Shown here piece by piece: positions 7,703 to 24,442 of a stretch of 64,000 nucleotides of DNA. The position numbers were made by a program, and so were the translations under genes. Each line of letters starts with the position of its first letter. Position 1 is the first letter of the stretch. Below the pieces are notes generated by a model. That model made no database searches and had not been told where the DNA came from. It was given only the letters and a program-made list of their open reading frames with translations. This DNA comes from Burkholderia ubonensis (GTDB lineage: Bacteria; Pseudomonadota; Gammaproteobacteria; Burkholderiales; Burkholderiaceae): assembly GCF_902833085.1 (NCBI RefSeq), contig NZ_CADFEB010000003.1, forward strand, positions 248,001 through 312,000, given 5' to 3'.

Positions 7703-8638
7703 ATGTCGCCGTTCGAGAAAAACCTGACCCTGCGCAGGGCCGTGCTGAACGTGATGAAGCAGGGGGGATGCTACCGGCGGATCATGGACGGCGGCCCCGA
7801 GCTCGACCGCGTGAAGGAGTTCCTGCTGCGCATGGCGCTGCCTGAGCACGGCGAGCGCCTGCCGAAGCAGCATCCGACCTTCCTGCCGATCTTCCCCGGC
7901 CTCGACAACCGGCCGATGCGCAGCCCCGAGGGCGACCCCGTCGCCGACTACCTGCGCGCGGCGACGCCCGCGATCCGCGACGAGGCGCTGCGGCTGCGCA
8001 GCCGCGTGCTGTCGTTTACGGGCGGCGTCGTGACCGACGGCGCGTGGCTCATCTATCCGCTCTGGTACATGGGCACGCAGCTGCCGTTCATGACCATGCA
8101 CTGCCCCGAGCTGAAGCGCATCGCCGCCGGGCTGCCGCGCTGCGGCGTCGCGCATCCGTTCTCGGAGGCGCTGCTGTCGTGGCAGGAGCCGAACACCCAT
8201 CTCGGCGCGCACTGCAGCGTCGATTCGCTGCGCCTGCGCTACAGCGTCGGGATCATCGTCGACGCCGACTGCACGCTGCGCGTCGGCGAGATCCGCAAGC
8301 AATGGCAGGTCGGCGAATCGATCGTGTTCGAGGACTGCTTCGAGCACGAGGCGTGGAACGGCCCGAAGAGCCGCCTCGTGTTCATCATCGACACGTGGCA
8401 TCCGGACCTCAGCGAGATCGAGCGCGACGCGCTGCAGGCGATGTTCCGCAAGCGCGAGGTGCGCGACATCCTGTGCGAGTTCCGCATGTCCGAGCCGATG
8501 CGGCCGTTCCTCGCGCAGCGCTTCGCCGAGGAGGATCGCGATCCGGCGCTGCGGCGCTACTGGGATGCCGACGCGTCGATCACGGCGCCGAGGATCGACG
8601 ACTGGGGCACCTGGGACACGGTGCCGGTGTTCTCGTAA
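7703..8638 (+). CDS. AspH-type (aspartyl/asparaginyl beta-hydroxylase family) 2OG oxygenase
   Basis: This protein has 311 residues, with a strong AAAGGAGGGG 2 nt before the ATG. The double-stranded beta-helix core matches the AspH family: NTHLGAHCSVDSLRLR aligns with the THxxPHxGPTNxRLR segment, giving H170 as the first iron ligand, and FEDCFEHEAWN supplies H215. R in RLVFIIDTWHP would bind 2-oxoglutarate. The family naturally lacks the acidic third ligand, so that absence is not a defect here. The N-terminal 150 residues are a helical family-specific extension. The probable role is hydroxylation of the polyketide, for example at C14, which as an alpha-carbon cannot get its oxygen from a KR. 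The exact carbon and the timing (carrier-bound or free chain) are inferred. Confidence 0.88.
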   Translation: MSPFEKNLTLRRAVLNVMKQGGCYRRIMDGGPELDRVKEFLLRMALPEHGERLPKQHPTFLPIFPGLDNRPMRSPEGDPVADYLRAATPAIRDEALRLRSRVLSFTGGVVTDGAWLIYPLWYMGTQLPFMTMHCPELKRIAAGLPRCGVAHPFSEALLSWQEPNTHLGAHCSVDSLRLRYSVGIIVDADCTLRVGEIRKQWQVGESIVFEDCFEHEAWNGPKSRLVFIIDTWHPDLSEIERDALQAMFRKREVRDILCEFRMSEPMRPFLAQRFAEEDRDPALRRYWDADASITAPRIDDWGTWDTVPVFS

Positions 8639-8735
8639 CGCGCGGCCCGCGCGCGGCGCCCGCCGGCGCCGCCGCGGAACGGTTCGATGTGCGTGCCGCC
8701 GCGGCGTAGCGGCGGCCCGGAGTGGGGAGCGTCTG

Positions 8736-9536
8736 ATGGCTGGTCAGGATATCCATGCTTGGTTTCATGCGCCGATCGATCCGGCGCCGGGCCTCGCGCC
8801 GCGGGCCGCGCTGGTCTGCTTCCCGTATGCGGGCGGCGGGCCGTCGGCCTATCACGCGTTCTGCCGCGCGCTGCCGCCGCACCTGCGGCCGCTGGTGGCG
8901 CGGCTGCCGGGCCGCGAGGCGAGCCGGCAGATGCCGCCGCTCACCGATCTCGACGACATCGTCGCGCACCTGGCCGATGCGCTGCGCCCGGCCGTGGGCG
9001 ACCTGCCGATGGTGTTCTGGGGGCACAGCATGGGCGCGCTGGTCGCGTTCGAGGTGGCGCGCCGGCTCGGCGGCGAGGCCGGCCCGCGCTGCCTGATCGT
9101 GTCGGGCTGCAAGGCCCCGCAGTTGCCGCGCGTGCCGCGCCCGGTGCCGGTGGAAGCCCTCGACGACGCGCGTTTCGTGCAGCTGCTGCAGGGCTACGGC
9201 GGGATGCCGTCGGTGATTCTCGACAATCCGGACCTGCTCGCGCTGCTGCTGCCGCAGATCCGCGCCGATTTCATCGCGATGGACGGCTATCGCTACCGGG
9301 CCGGCGCGCCGCTCGAATGCGACCTGCTGTGCGTGAACGGCACGTCGGACCATCTGGTCGGCCGCGATGCCGCGCGCGCGTGGGCCATGCAGACGTCGCG
9401 GCACGCCGCCTGCGAATGGCTGCCGGGCGGGCATTTCTTCATCAACGAAAGCCGCGCGGCGCTGGTGCGGCTGATCGTCGATGCCGTCGAGGATGGCGTC
9501 GTGCCGTCCGATGCGGCGCTGACCCGGGGCGCATGA
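8736..9536 (+). CDS. Type II thioesterase
   Basis: This 266-residue alpha/beta hydrolase starts at an ATG preceded by TGGGGAG (8723-8729). CFPYAGGGPSAYHAF, the nucleophile motif WGHSMG (S98), GTSDHLV with the probable catalytic Asp, and GGHFFI (H233) are the standard elements of stand-alone editing thioesterases of PKS/NRPS systems. Its usual job is to remove stalled or wrong acyl groups from carrier domains. Chain release here is expected to use the terminal KS and a separate carrier protein instead, since no PKS ends in a thioesterase domain. The stop (9534-9536) is one base before the ATG of the first PKS gene (9538), so the two are probably translationally coupled. A 97-nt gap separates it from the oxygenase. 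Confidence 0.93.
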   Translation: MAGQDIHAWFHAPIDPAPGLAPRAALVCFPYAGGGPSAYHAFCRALPPHLRPLVARLPGREASRQMPPLTDLDDIVAHLADALRPAVGDLPMVFWGHSMGALVAFEVARRLGGEAGPRCLIVSGCKAPQLPRVPRPVPVEALDDARFVQLLQGYGGMPSVILDNPDLLALLLPQIRADFIAMDGYRYRAGAPLECDLLCVNGTSDHLVGRDAARAWAMQTSRHAACEWLPGGHFFINESRAALVRLIVDAVEDGVVPSDAALTRGA

Positions 9537-9537
9537 C

Positions 9538-12500
9538 ATGCTGGAACTCGTCAACACCTACCTGCACGGCTTTGCCGCCGTCCCGCTGCTGTCGGCGTGT
9601 CGCGAACTCGGCATCCTCGCCGCGCTCGAAGCCGGCCCCGTCGGCGTGACGCGGCTCGGCGGCACGCTGCGCGCGAACCCCGGCTACCTGCGCCTCGCGT
9701 TTCGCGCGCTGCACGCGCTCGATTGCGTCGCGTCGGACGATCAGGAAACCTACGCGTCGACGGATCGGTTTCGTGCGTTGCCGGCGCTGCCCGACGGCAT
9801 CGACGCGCTTTACCGGATCGACTTCGACGCCTGTCTGCGCGACGGCGCGCAGGCGGCGCAGCTCGCGCCGTGGCTGGCGCGCTCGGCGCGCGGCTGGGAC
9901 ACCCGCGACACCGACTGGGCGCGCCTGCTCGACGGCGCGCTGGCGGTGCCGCTGCTGCTCGCGCTGGCCAAACGCGGCGCCGGACGTGACGGCGATGACG
10001 GCGCGGACCTCGCGACGCGCGTGCATCCGGCGCTGCATGCGATGCTGCGCGACTGGCTCGACGCGCAGCAGCTGCTTGCACCGGCTGCGCCGGCGCGACC
10101 GCTCGCGCTGAACGAACGCGGGCGGCATCTGTGCGAGCGCGCGCTGACGATGGGCGTGACCGCTTCGTACCGGCCGCTGCTGACGGCATTGCCCGAACTG
10201 ATCCGCGGCGACCCGCGCCGCGTGCTGACGCGCGACGCCGACGGGCACGAGACCTACGTCGACCGCACCCTCAACGTGATCGGCAGCGGCTTCCAGCACG
10301 GCAAGTATTTCAGCGATCTCGCCGATCTCGTGGTCGAGCTGTTCGACCGCGAGCCGATCGACGCGCAGCCGCGCCATATCGTCGACATGGGTTGCGGCGA
10401 CGGCGCGCTGCTGCGGCATCTGTACACGGCGATCGCGACGCGCTCGGCGCGCGGCCGTTGTCTCGACCGGCATCCGCTGCTGCTGATCGGTGCCGACTAC
10501 AACCAGCGCTCGCTCGACGCCGCCGGCCGCACGCTCGACGGGCTGCCGCACCTGCTGGTGCACGCCGACATCGGCAAGCCGCGGGCGCTGCTCGACGTGC
10601 TGCGCGAGCACGGCATCGACGATCCCGACACGATCCTGCACGTGCGCTCGTTCCTCGATCACGACCGCCCGCTCGACCTGACGGCCGAGGCCGCCGACGC
10701 GGCGCAGCCGCGCGGCGACGATCACGTGTACGTCGACGCGCGCGGCAACTGGCTGCCGTCGGCGCGCGTCGCGCGCGACCTGCGCGAGCATCTGGCTCGC
10801 TGGGCCGGCGTCGTGGGCCGCCACGGGCTGATCGTGCTCGAGGTGTTCGCGTTGCCGGTGCGGCTCACGCGCGAGTATTTCAGCCAGACCGAGAGCTTCA
10901 GCTTCGACTTCTATCACGCGCTGTCCCGCCAGGCGCTCGTCGATGCCGGCACGTTCCACCAGGCGCTCGCGAGCGCGGGGCTCTATCCGGACCGCGATTC
11001 GCTGCGCCGCTACCCGACCGTCACGCCGTTCTCGCGCATCGTCCTGCAGCGCGTCCACCCGAAACCGTTCGCGATCCGCGCGATGACGCCGGACGACGTC
11101 CCGGCCCTGCTGGAGATCGACGCGCGCTGCTGGCCCGAGCCGCTGCGGCTGTCGCGCGCCGCGCTCGAGCGGCGCCATCGCACGTTCGCCGACGGGCAGT
11201 TCGTGGTCGAATACCGCGGGCAGGTTGCCGGCGTGCTCTATACGCAGCGCATCGACGATCTCGATGCGGTGCTGCGCGTCAGGCACGCCGACTATGCCGA
11301 CGCGCACGTCGCCGACGGCCGCTACTGGCAACTGATCGCGATCAGCGTGCATCCCGATTTCCAGTCGCTCGCGCTCGGCGATCAGCTCCTCGAACACGCG
11401 CTCGACCTCGCCGCGCTGACGGCCGGCGTCGAAGCCGTCTACGGCATCACGCGCTGCCTGTCGTTCGTTTCGCAGTCTGAACCGATGGCGCGCTATATCG
11501 GCCTGCGCGACGCGCACGGCCAGCCGGTCGACCCGCTGCTGCGTTTTCACCACCTGCATGGCGCGACGATCGAACGCGTGGTGCCGGGCGCGCGCCCCGA
11601 GGACGTCGACAACGGCGGCGACGGCGTGCTGATCCGCTACGACCTGTCGTCGCGGTTCCGCGCGGGCGCGGCGCAGGCGGCGCCCGCCGCCGGCGAGCCG
11701 GGCCGCGAGCGCGGCACGCTCGACGTGGTGGCCGAATCGATCCGGCGCATCATGCGCACGCCCGACGCCTTCGCGGCCGATCGGCCGCTGCGCGAGCTGG
11801 GCCTCGATTCGATGGGGCTGATGGAGCTGCGCCTGCTGCTCGGCGCGGCGTTCTCGATCGAGTTCGATCCGGCATCGTTCTTCACCTATCCGACCGCGCG
11901 CGCGATCGCCGGCCATATCGACGCGCGGCTTCGGCCGGTGGAAGCCGGCGCGGGGCCGGCGGCGGCGCCGCGCCGCACGGCCGCGTCGAGCAGCCCGATT
12001 CCCTCGGTCGCGCCGGGCGGCACACGCGACGCCGACGTCGCGATCGTCGGCATCGCGCTGCGTTTTCCGGGCGGCATCGATACGCCGCAGGCTTACTGGC
12101 GCATGCTCGACGAGGGCCGCTGCGTGATCGGCCCGCGCCCCGACGCGCGCTGGCGCGAATACCGCGACGAGCTGGCCGCGCTGGCGCCGGCGCTGCCGCA
12201 GATCCACCAGGGCGGCTTCCTGTCCGACATCGACCGCTTCGACGCCGCGTTCTTCCGCATCACGCCGCGCGAGGCGCAGGCGCTCGATCCGCAGCAGCGG
12301 CTGCTGCTCGAACTCGTGCACGAGGCGTTCGAGCAGGCCGGCATCGATCCGGACACGCAGGCCGGGCGCGACGTCGGCGTGTTCCTCGGCGCGTACACGC
12401 ACGACTACGAGGCGCTGACGCTGCGCGAACGCGCGCTCGGCGAGATCGACGCGTGGTTCGGCTCGGGCACCGCGCTGTCGACGGCGGCCGGACGGCTCGC

Positions 12501-15500
12501 GTACTGCTTCGATTTCCGCGGACCGACGATGACGATCGACACCGCCTGCTCGTCGTCGAGCAGCGCGATCTTCTCGGCCTGCCGCAGCCTGCTCGACGGC
12601 GGCGCCGCGATGGCGGTGGCCGCGTCGGTCAACATGATGGTCGGGCCGTCGCTGAGCGTCGCCTACGGCCGCGCCGGCATGCTGTCGCCCGACGGGCTCT
12701 GCAAGACCTTCGACGCGAGCGCCGACGGCTACGTGCGCGGCGAGGGCGGCGTCGTGCTGCTGCTCAAGCGGCTGTCCGACGCGCTCGCCGACGGCGACCG
12801 CGTCCATGCGGTGATCAAGTCCGCCGCGCTGATGCAGGACGGGCGCACCAACGGCCTGACCGCGCCGAACGGGCAGGCGCAGGTGGACGTGATCCGGCGC
12901 GCGCTCGCGCTGGCCGGCTGCGCACCCGCCGACGTCGACTACGTGGAGGCGCACGGCACCGGCACGCGGCTCGGCGATCCGGTCGAGATCCAGGCGCTGC
13001 ACGACGCGTACTGCGCCGGCATCGAGCGCGCCGCGCCGCTGTCGGTCGGCTCGGTCAAGACCAACCTCGGGCACACCGAGGCCGTGTCGGGCATGGCGGG
13101 CCTCGTCAAGGTGGTGCTCGCGATGCAGCATCGCGTGGTGCCCGCGCACCTGCACGTCGATGCGGTGAGCCCGCTGCTCAAGCTCGACGAACGGCGCATC
13201 GAGATCGCGCGGCAGGCCCGAGAATGGCAGGCAACGCCCGGTCGGCCGCGCCGCGCGGGCGTCAGCTCGTTCGGCTTCAGCGGCAGCAACACGCACCTGA
13301 TCGTCGAGGAATTCGTTCCGCCCGAGGCCGGCGCCGCCGCCGGGCCGGGGCCGACGTCGCCGCTGCCCGCCGTCGTCTCGGCCTCGACGCCCGCCGCGCT
13401 GCGCGCGAACCTCGCGGCGCTCGCCGGGTACGTCGACGCGCGCCGCGAGCGGCTCGATCTCGCCGCGCTGTCGCGCACGCTGACGGCCGGCCGCGCGCAG
13501 CATGCGCGGCGCGTCGCGTTCGCGTTCGATTCGCACGACGCGCTGCGTGAATGCCTCGCGGCGGCAGCGTCGGCGGCGTCGGCAGACGGCGGCGCGCCGG
13601 CCGACGCGCCGCGCGCGGGCCTGCGGATCGCGTTCATGTACACGGGCCAGGGCGCGCAGTATCACGGCATGGCGCGCCGGCTCGCGCAGGCGAGCCCGGT
13701 GTTCCGCGCGCATCTCGAACGCTGCGCGGCGCTGGTGCGCGAACAGGCCGGGTTCGACCTGTTCGACGTGATGTGGGGCGAGCCGCGCGCGCGCATCGAC
13801 GAGACGCGCTACACGCAAGTGGCGCTGTTCTGCGTCGAGCACAGCCTCGCGCTGCTGCTGCGCGAGGCCGGCATCGAGGCGAGCGTGGTGCTCGGCCACA
13901 GCGTCGGCGAATTCGGCGCGGCCTGTTATGCGGGCGTGATGAGCGAGGCCGCCGCGATCCGCTTGCTGAGCCGGCGCGGCGAGCTGATGCACGAGGGCAC
14001 CGCGCGCGGCGCGATGGTCGCGCTGCTCGCGCCGCTCGCCGAGATCGAGCCGCTGCTGCGCGGCTTCGACCGGCTGGCCGTGGCCGCGCTCAACGGGCCG
14101 CGCAACCAGGTGGTGGCGGGCGACCCGCAACAGCTCGACGCCCTCGTGAAGCTGGCCGGCGAGCGGCAGATCGCGGTGTTCCCGCTCCCGGTGGAGCGCG
14201 CGTTCCACTCGCCGCTGATGGAGCCGATCCTGAGCGGCTTCCGCGCGGTCGCCGAAGGCATCGAGTACGCCGCGCCGCGCGCGACGCTGATCTCGAACCT
14301 GACGGGGGACGTGCACCCCGGGCCGCTCGACGCCGGCTACTGGACCGATCACATCCGGCAGCCCGTGCGTTTCGAGCAATCGGTGCGCAGCCTGCTCGCG
14401 CAGGACGTCGATCTGGTGGTCGAGATCGGTCCCAAGCCGATCCTCACGCGCATGGCGCAAGCCGCCGCGCCGTCGCGCACGGTGCAGTGGCTGCCGGCGC
14501 TCGTCGATGCCGACCATCACGGCCTTGCCGCGATCTTCGCGAAGGCGAGCGAGGCCGGGCTCGCCGTCGACTGGCGCGCGTACCCGCATGAAAGCGCCGC
14601 GACGCTCGACGACCTGCCGCATTACCGCTTCCAGCGCGAGTCGTACTGGCTGCCGGCGATCGGCGCGCGGCCGCGCGAGGCGAGCGGGGCGGCGGGGGCG
14701 GCGGTGGCGGTGGCGGCCGACGCGGCGACAGGCATGGCGACAAGCACGGCAACAAGCACGGCAACGAGCACGGCCGGGACGACAGCCACCCGCACCACGC
14801 CGGCCGCACGCACCGAGGTGCGCGTCGATCCGGAACTCGACCGCGCGCCGTGGGCGCACGTGATCGGCAGCCACAGCGTGTACCCGGCGGGCGGTTATCT
14901 CGGGCTGGCGATCGAGGCCGGCCTGCGCTGGCTCGGCCGGCCGGCCGGCGTCGTGCTGAGCGGGCTGCGCTTCGAGCAGATGCTGCGCCTGGCCCACGAC
15001 ACGGCCTACCGGCTCGAAGCGACGGCCGAGCCGTCCGAAGGCGGCCACGCGATGATCCGCGTGCGCAGCGCGGCCGGCGCCGACGGCGCGTGGACCTCGC
15101 ATGCGCTCGCCACTGCCGAGCCGCTCGCCGCCGGCACGGCCGCGCCCGCGATCGCGGCGCCGGCCGATGCGCAAGCGGTCGCGATGGACGGGGCCTTGTT
15201 CTACGGGCGCGTTGCCGCGCTCGGCTACGACTATGCGCCGCCGTTCCGCGGCATCACCTGGCTGCGGCGCGCCGGCGATACGATCGGCGCCGACCTCACG
15301 TTCAGCGGCACGCCCGAGCCGGCCGGCTACGCGGCCGCGCCGTGGCGTCTCGATCACTGCCTGCAGACCGTGCTGGCCGCCGCGCTCGAATCGCTCGAAG
15401 CGGACGCTGCGCACCTGCTGCTGCCGACCGGCGTCGAGCGGCTGGCCTGGTACGGTCCGCTGCCGGTGGAACCGCGCGTGGTCTGCCGCGTGCGTGAGCA

Positions 15501-17602
15501 TGACGGGGGCATCGAGGCCGACCTGCGCATCAGCGATGCGCGCGGCACGCTGTTCTGCGAGATGGACGGCGTGCGCTTCGCGCGCGTCGATCGTCGCGGG
15601 CTCGGCGGCGCGGCCGCGACTGCCTCAACTGCCTCAACTGCCTCAACTGCCTCAACTGCCTCAACTGCCTCAACTGCCGCGACTGCCTCGACCGCCTCGA
15701 CCGCCTCGACCGCCGCAACCGCCGCAACCGCCGCAACCGCCGCATCGGCACTGCATGCGCCGCGCTGGCAGCCGGTCGATCTGCCGTCCGATGCGTCGGC
15801 CGATGAAGCCGGCCGGCCGTGGCTGATCGTCGGCGACGCGGCATCGGCCGGCGACGCGTTCGCCGCCGCGCTCGCGGCACGCGGCGCGCGCATCGAGCGG
15901 TTCGACCGCGCCGGCCATGACGCGGCCGGCATCGCCGCGCTGGAGCGGCGCCTGCACGATTACGCGGCCGCCCATGCCGAGCCGTTCGGCCTCATTCATC
16001 TGCACCCGGCCGGTGCGCCGGGCGCGGCGGCCGCCGATCTGGCCGTGGTCCGCTTCGTCGCCGGCCTGAGCGCCGGCCGCCTGCATCGCGCGCTGCTGGT
16101 CACGCGCGGCGCGCAGCCGGTGGCGGGCGAGGCGCCCGACGCATCGGGCGCGGCGCTCTGGGGGCTCGGCGCCACGCTGCAGGCCGAAGCGCCGCAGCAG
16201 GCGGTCACGCTCGTCGATATCGACGCCGGCCGCTGCGACGCGGCCGATGCCGATGCCGTGCTGCGCGCGGCCGACCACGCGGCGTCGCGCGACGCCGCGC
16301 GCTGGCCCGACCACCTCGCGCTGCGCGCCGGCCGATGCCATCAACGCGGGCTCGGGCCGGTGCATGCGCGCGGCCCGGTGGCGATCGCCGGCGACGGCAC
16401 TTACGTCGTGACGGGCGGCCTGGGCGGCGTCGGCCGGCGCGTCGTCGAATTCCTGCATGCGCGCGGCGCCGGGCGCATCGTCGTGCTCGGGCGCAGCGTG
16501 CCGGCCGAGCCGCCGGCGTGGCTCGCGGCGCTCGACGCGCGCCGCGTCGCCATCGAATGCGTGGCCTGCGACGTGACCGATGCCGCGCGGGTCGCGGCCG
16601 TGGTCGGCGCGCTGGCGCGCGAGGCCCGCGTACGCGGCGTCGTGCATGCGGCCGGCGTGCTCGACGATGCGCGCCTCGTCGAGCAGGACGCCGCGCGGCT
16701 GCAGCGCGTGGCGGCGCCGAAGCTCGACGGCGCGCGTCACCTGCTCGACGCGCTGCCGGCCGGCCCGCTCGATTTCGTGTGGCTGTTCTCGTCGGTCACC
16801 GCGCTGTTCGGCGGCGCGGGCCAGGCCAACTACGCGGCCGCCAACGCCGCGCTCGACAGCTTCGCGCATGCGCTGCGCGCGCGCGGCGTGCCGGCCACCG
16901 CGATCAACTGGGGGCCGTGGCGCGATACCGGGATGCTGGCGCGCGTTGCGCATCCCGACGCGACCTACGCGCGGCTGCATGCGGACCCGCTCGACCCTGC
17001 CGATGCGGCGCGCTGGTTCGACGCGCTGCTGGCGATCGGCGACGCGCAGTGCAGCGTCGTGCACTGGCGGCTCGACGTGCTGGCCGCGCAGGCGCGGCGC
17101 CTGCCCGCGCTGCTGCGTCCGCTAGGGGCGAAGGCGGCGGAGTCGGAGGCGGCGGGCGGCGCTGCCGCGACGGCATCGGCCGCCCCCGGTTCCTACCTGC
17201 AGCGGCTTGCCGGCGCGCTGCCCGCCGAGCGTGCGGCGCTCGCGCGGCGCTTCGTCGCCGAGCAGATCGCCGCGATCACCGGCATCGCCGCCGTCGAGAT
17301 CGCGCCGGCCGCGCCGCTGAGCGGGCTCGGCATGGATTCGCTGATGAGCGTCGCGCTGAGCGAGGCGCTGGCCGACTGCCTCGGCATCGCGTACTCGGCG
17401 ACGCTGCTGTTCGATCACCCGACGCTCGACGCGCTGGCCGCGCACGTGCTGGCCGGCAACGGCCTGGCCGTGCCGGCGCACGCCGCACACGCGGCTTCCG
17501 CCGCGCCGGAGCCCGCGGTGGCGCCCGTCGATGCCGAACTGGCCGAAATCGAGGGATTGCAGGACGACGATCTGGCCGCGTTGCTCGGCAAGGAGTTCAT
17601 CC

Positions 17603-17610
<8 letters not shown>
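9538..17610 (+). CDS. PKS 1: loading MT1-GNAT-ACP plus module 1 (KS-AT-DH-KR-ACP)
   Basis: This protein has 2690 residues. Residues 1-505 form an AprA/GphF-like MT1 methyltransferase with a helical N-terminus, SAM motif DMGCGDG (283-289) and SFLDHDRP (371-378), which resembles the iron-binding segment of that family. A GNAT domain (about 511-690) and an ACP (S758 in GLDS) complete the loading unit. In relatives such units methylate and decarboxylate malonyl-ACP, and a propionyl starter is inferred. Module 1 follows: KS (831-1262, C1004), an intact AT (1362-1680, GHSVGE with S1455; AFHS suggests malonyl), DH (about 1762-2030, H1774 and D1939; HxxGS replaces the usual HxxxG), KR (2286-2480, Y2432, LDD present) and ACP (S2601). 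AT-DH and DH-KR linkers hold tandem repeats. The C-terminus (GLQDDDLAALLGKEFIRE) is an acidic docking tail for PKS 2. Confidence 0.95.
14737..14772 (+). repeat. 12-bp tandem repeat, 3 copies, AT-DH linker of PKS 1
   Basis: Three near-identical 12-bp units (GCAACAAGCACG type) encode a Thr/Ser/Ala-rich spacer between the post-AT linker and the DH domain. The repeat is in frame, so length changes would keep the protein intact. Confidence 0.85.
15619..15744 (+). repeat. 9-bp tandem repeat, 14 units, DH-KR linker of PKS 1
   Basis: Six perfect ACTGCCTCA units are followed by eight drifting ones (ACTGCCGCG, ACCGCCTCG, ACCGCCGCA). They encode Thr-Ala-Ser or Thr-Ala-Ala triplets. Runs of identical variants inside the array suggest replication slippage after point mutation. 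Confidence 0.95.
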
Positions 17611-24382
<6,772 letters not shown>

Positions 24383-24390
24383 CCGGGCAT

Positions 24391-24409
24391 CCGGGCGCGG
24401 TGCGCCCGG
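24391..24409 (+). promoter_or_regulatory. Perfect 8-bp hairpin in the PKS 2-PKS 3 gap
   Basis: CCGGGCGC and GCGCCCGG are separated by 3 nt, forming a stable stem in the 60-nt gap between the two proteins of the split module. No T tract follows. It could modulate translation or mRNA stability at this junction, or be chance in GC-rich DNA. Confidence 0.35.
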
Positions 24410-24442
24410 CAACTGACTTTCGCCGCCGGCGTGGGGAGGACC

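Noticed and set aside
13621..14660. Module 1 AT as another decayed AT
   Set aside because: GQGAQ, GHSVGE (S1455) and AFHSPLM are all intact, so it is treated as functional.
9442..15501. Long minus-strand open frame (2019 codons), with similar ones at 35445-41870, 44797-55374 and 55447-61938
   Set aside because: These are shadows of GC-rich PKS genes: Arg/Ala/Gly-rich translations with no domain motifs, lying opposite frames full of KS/AT/KR/ACP signatures.
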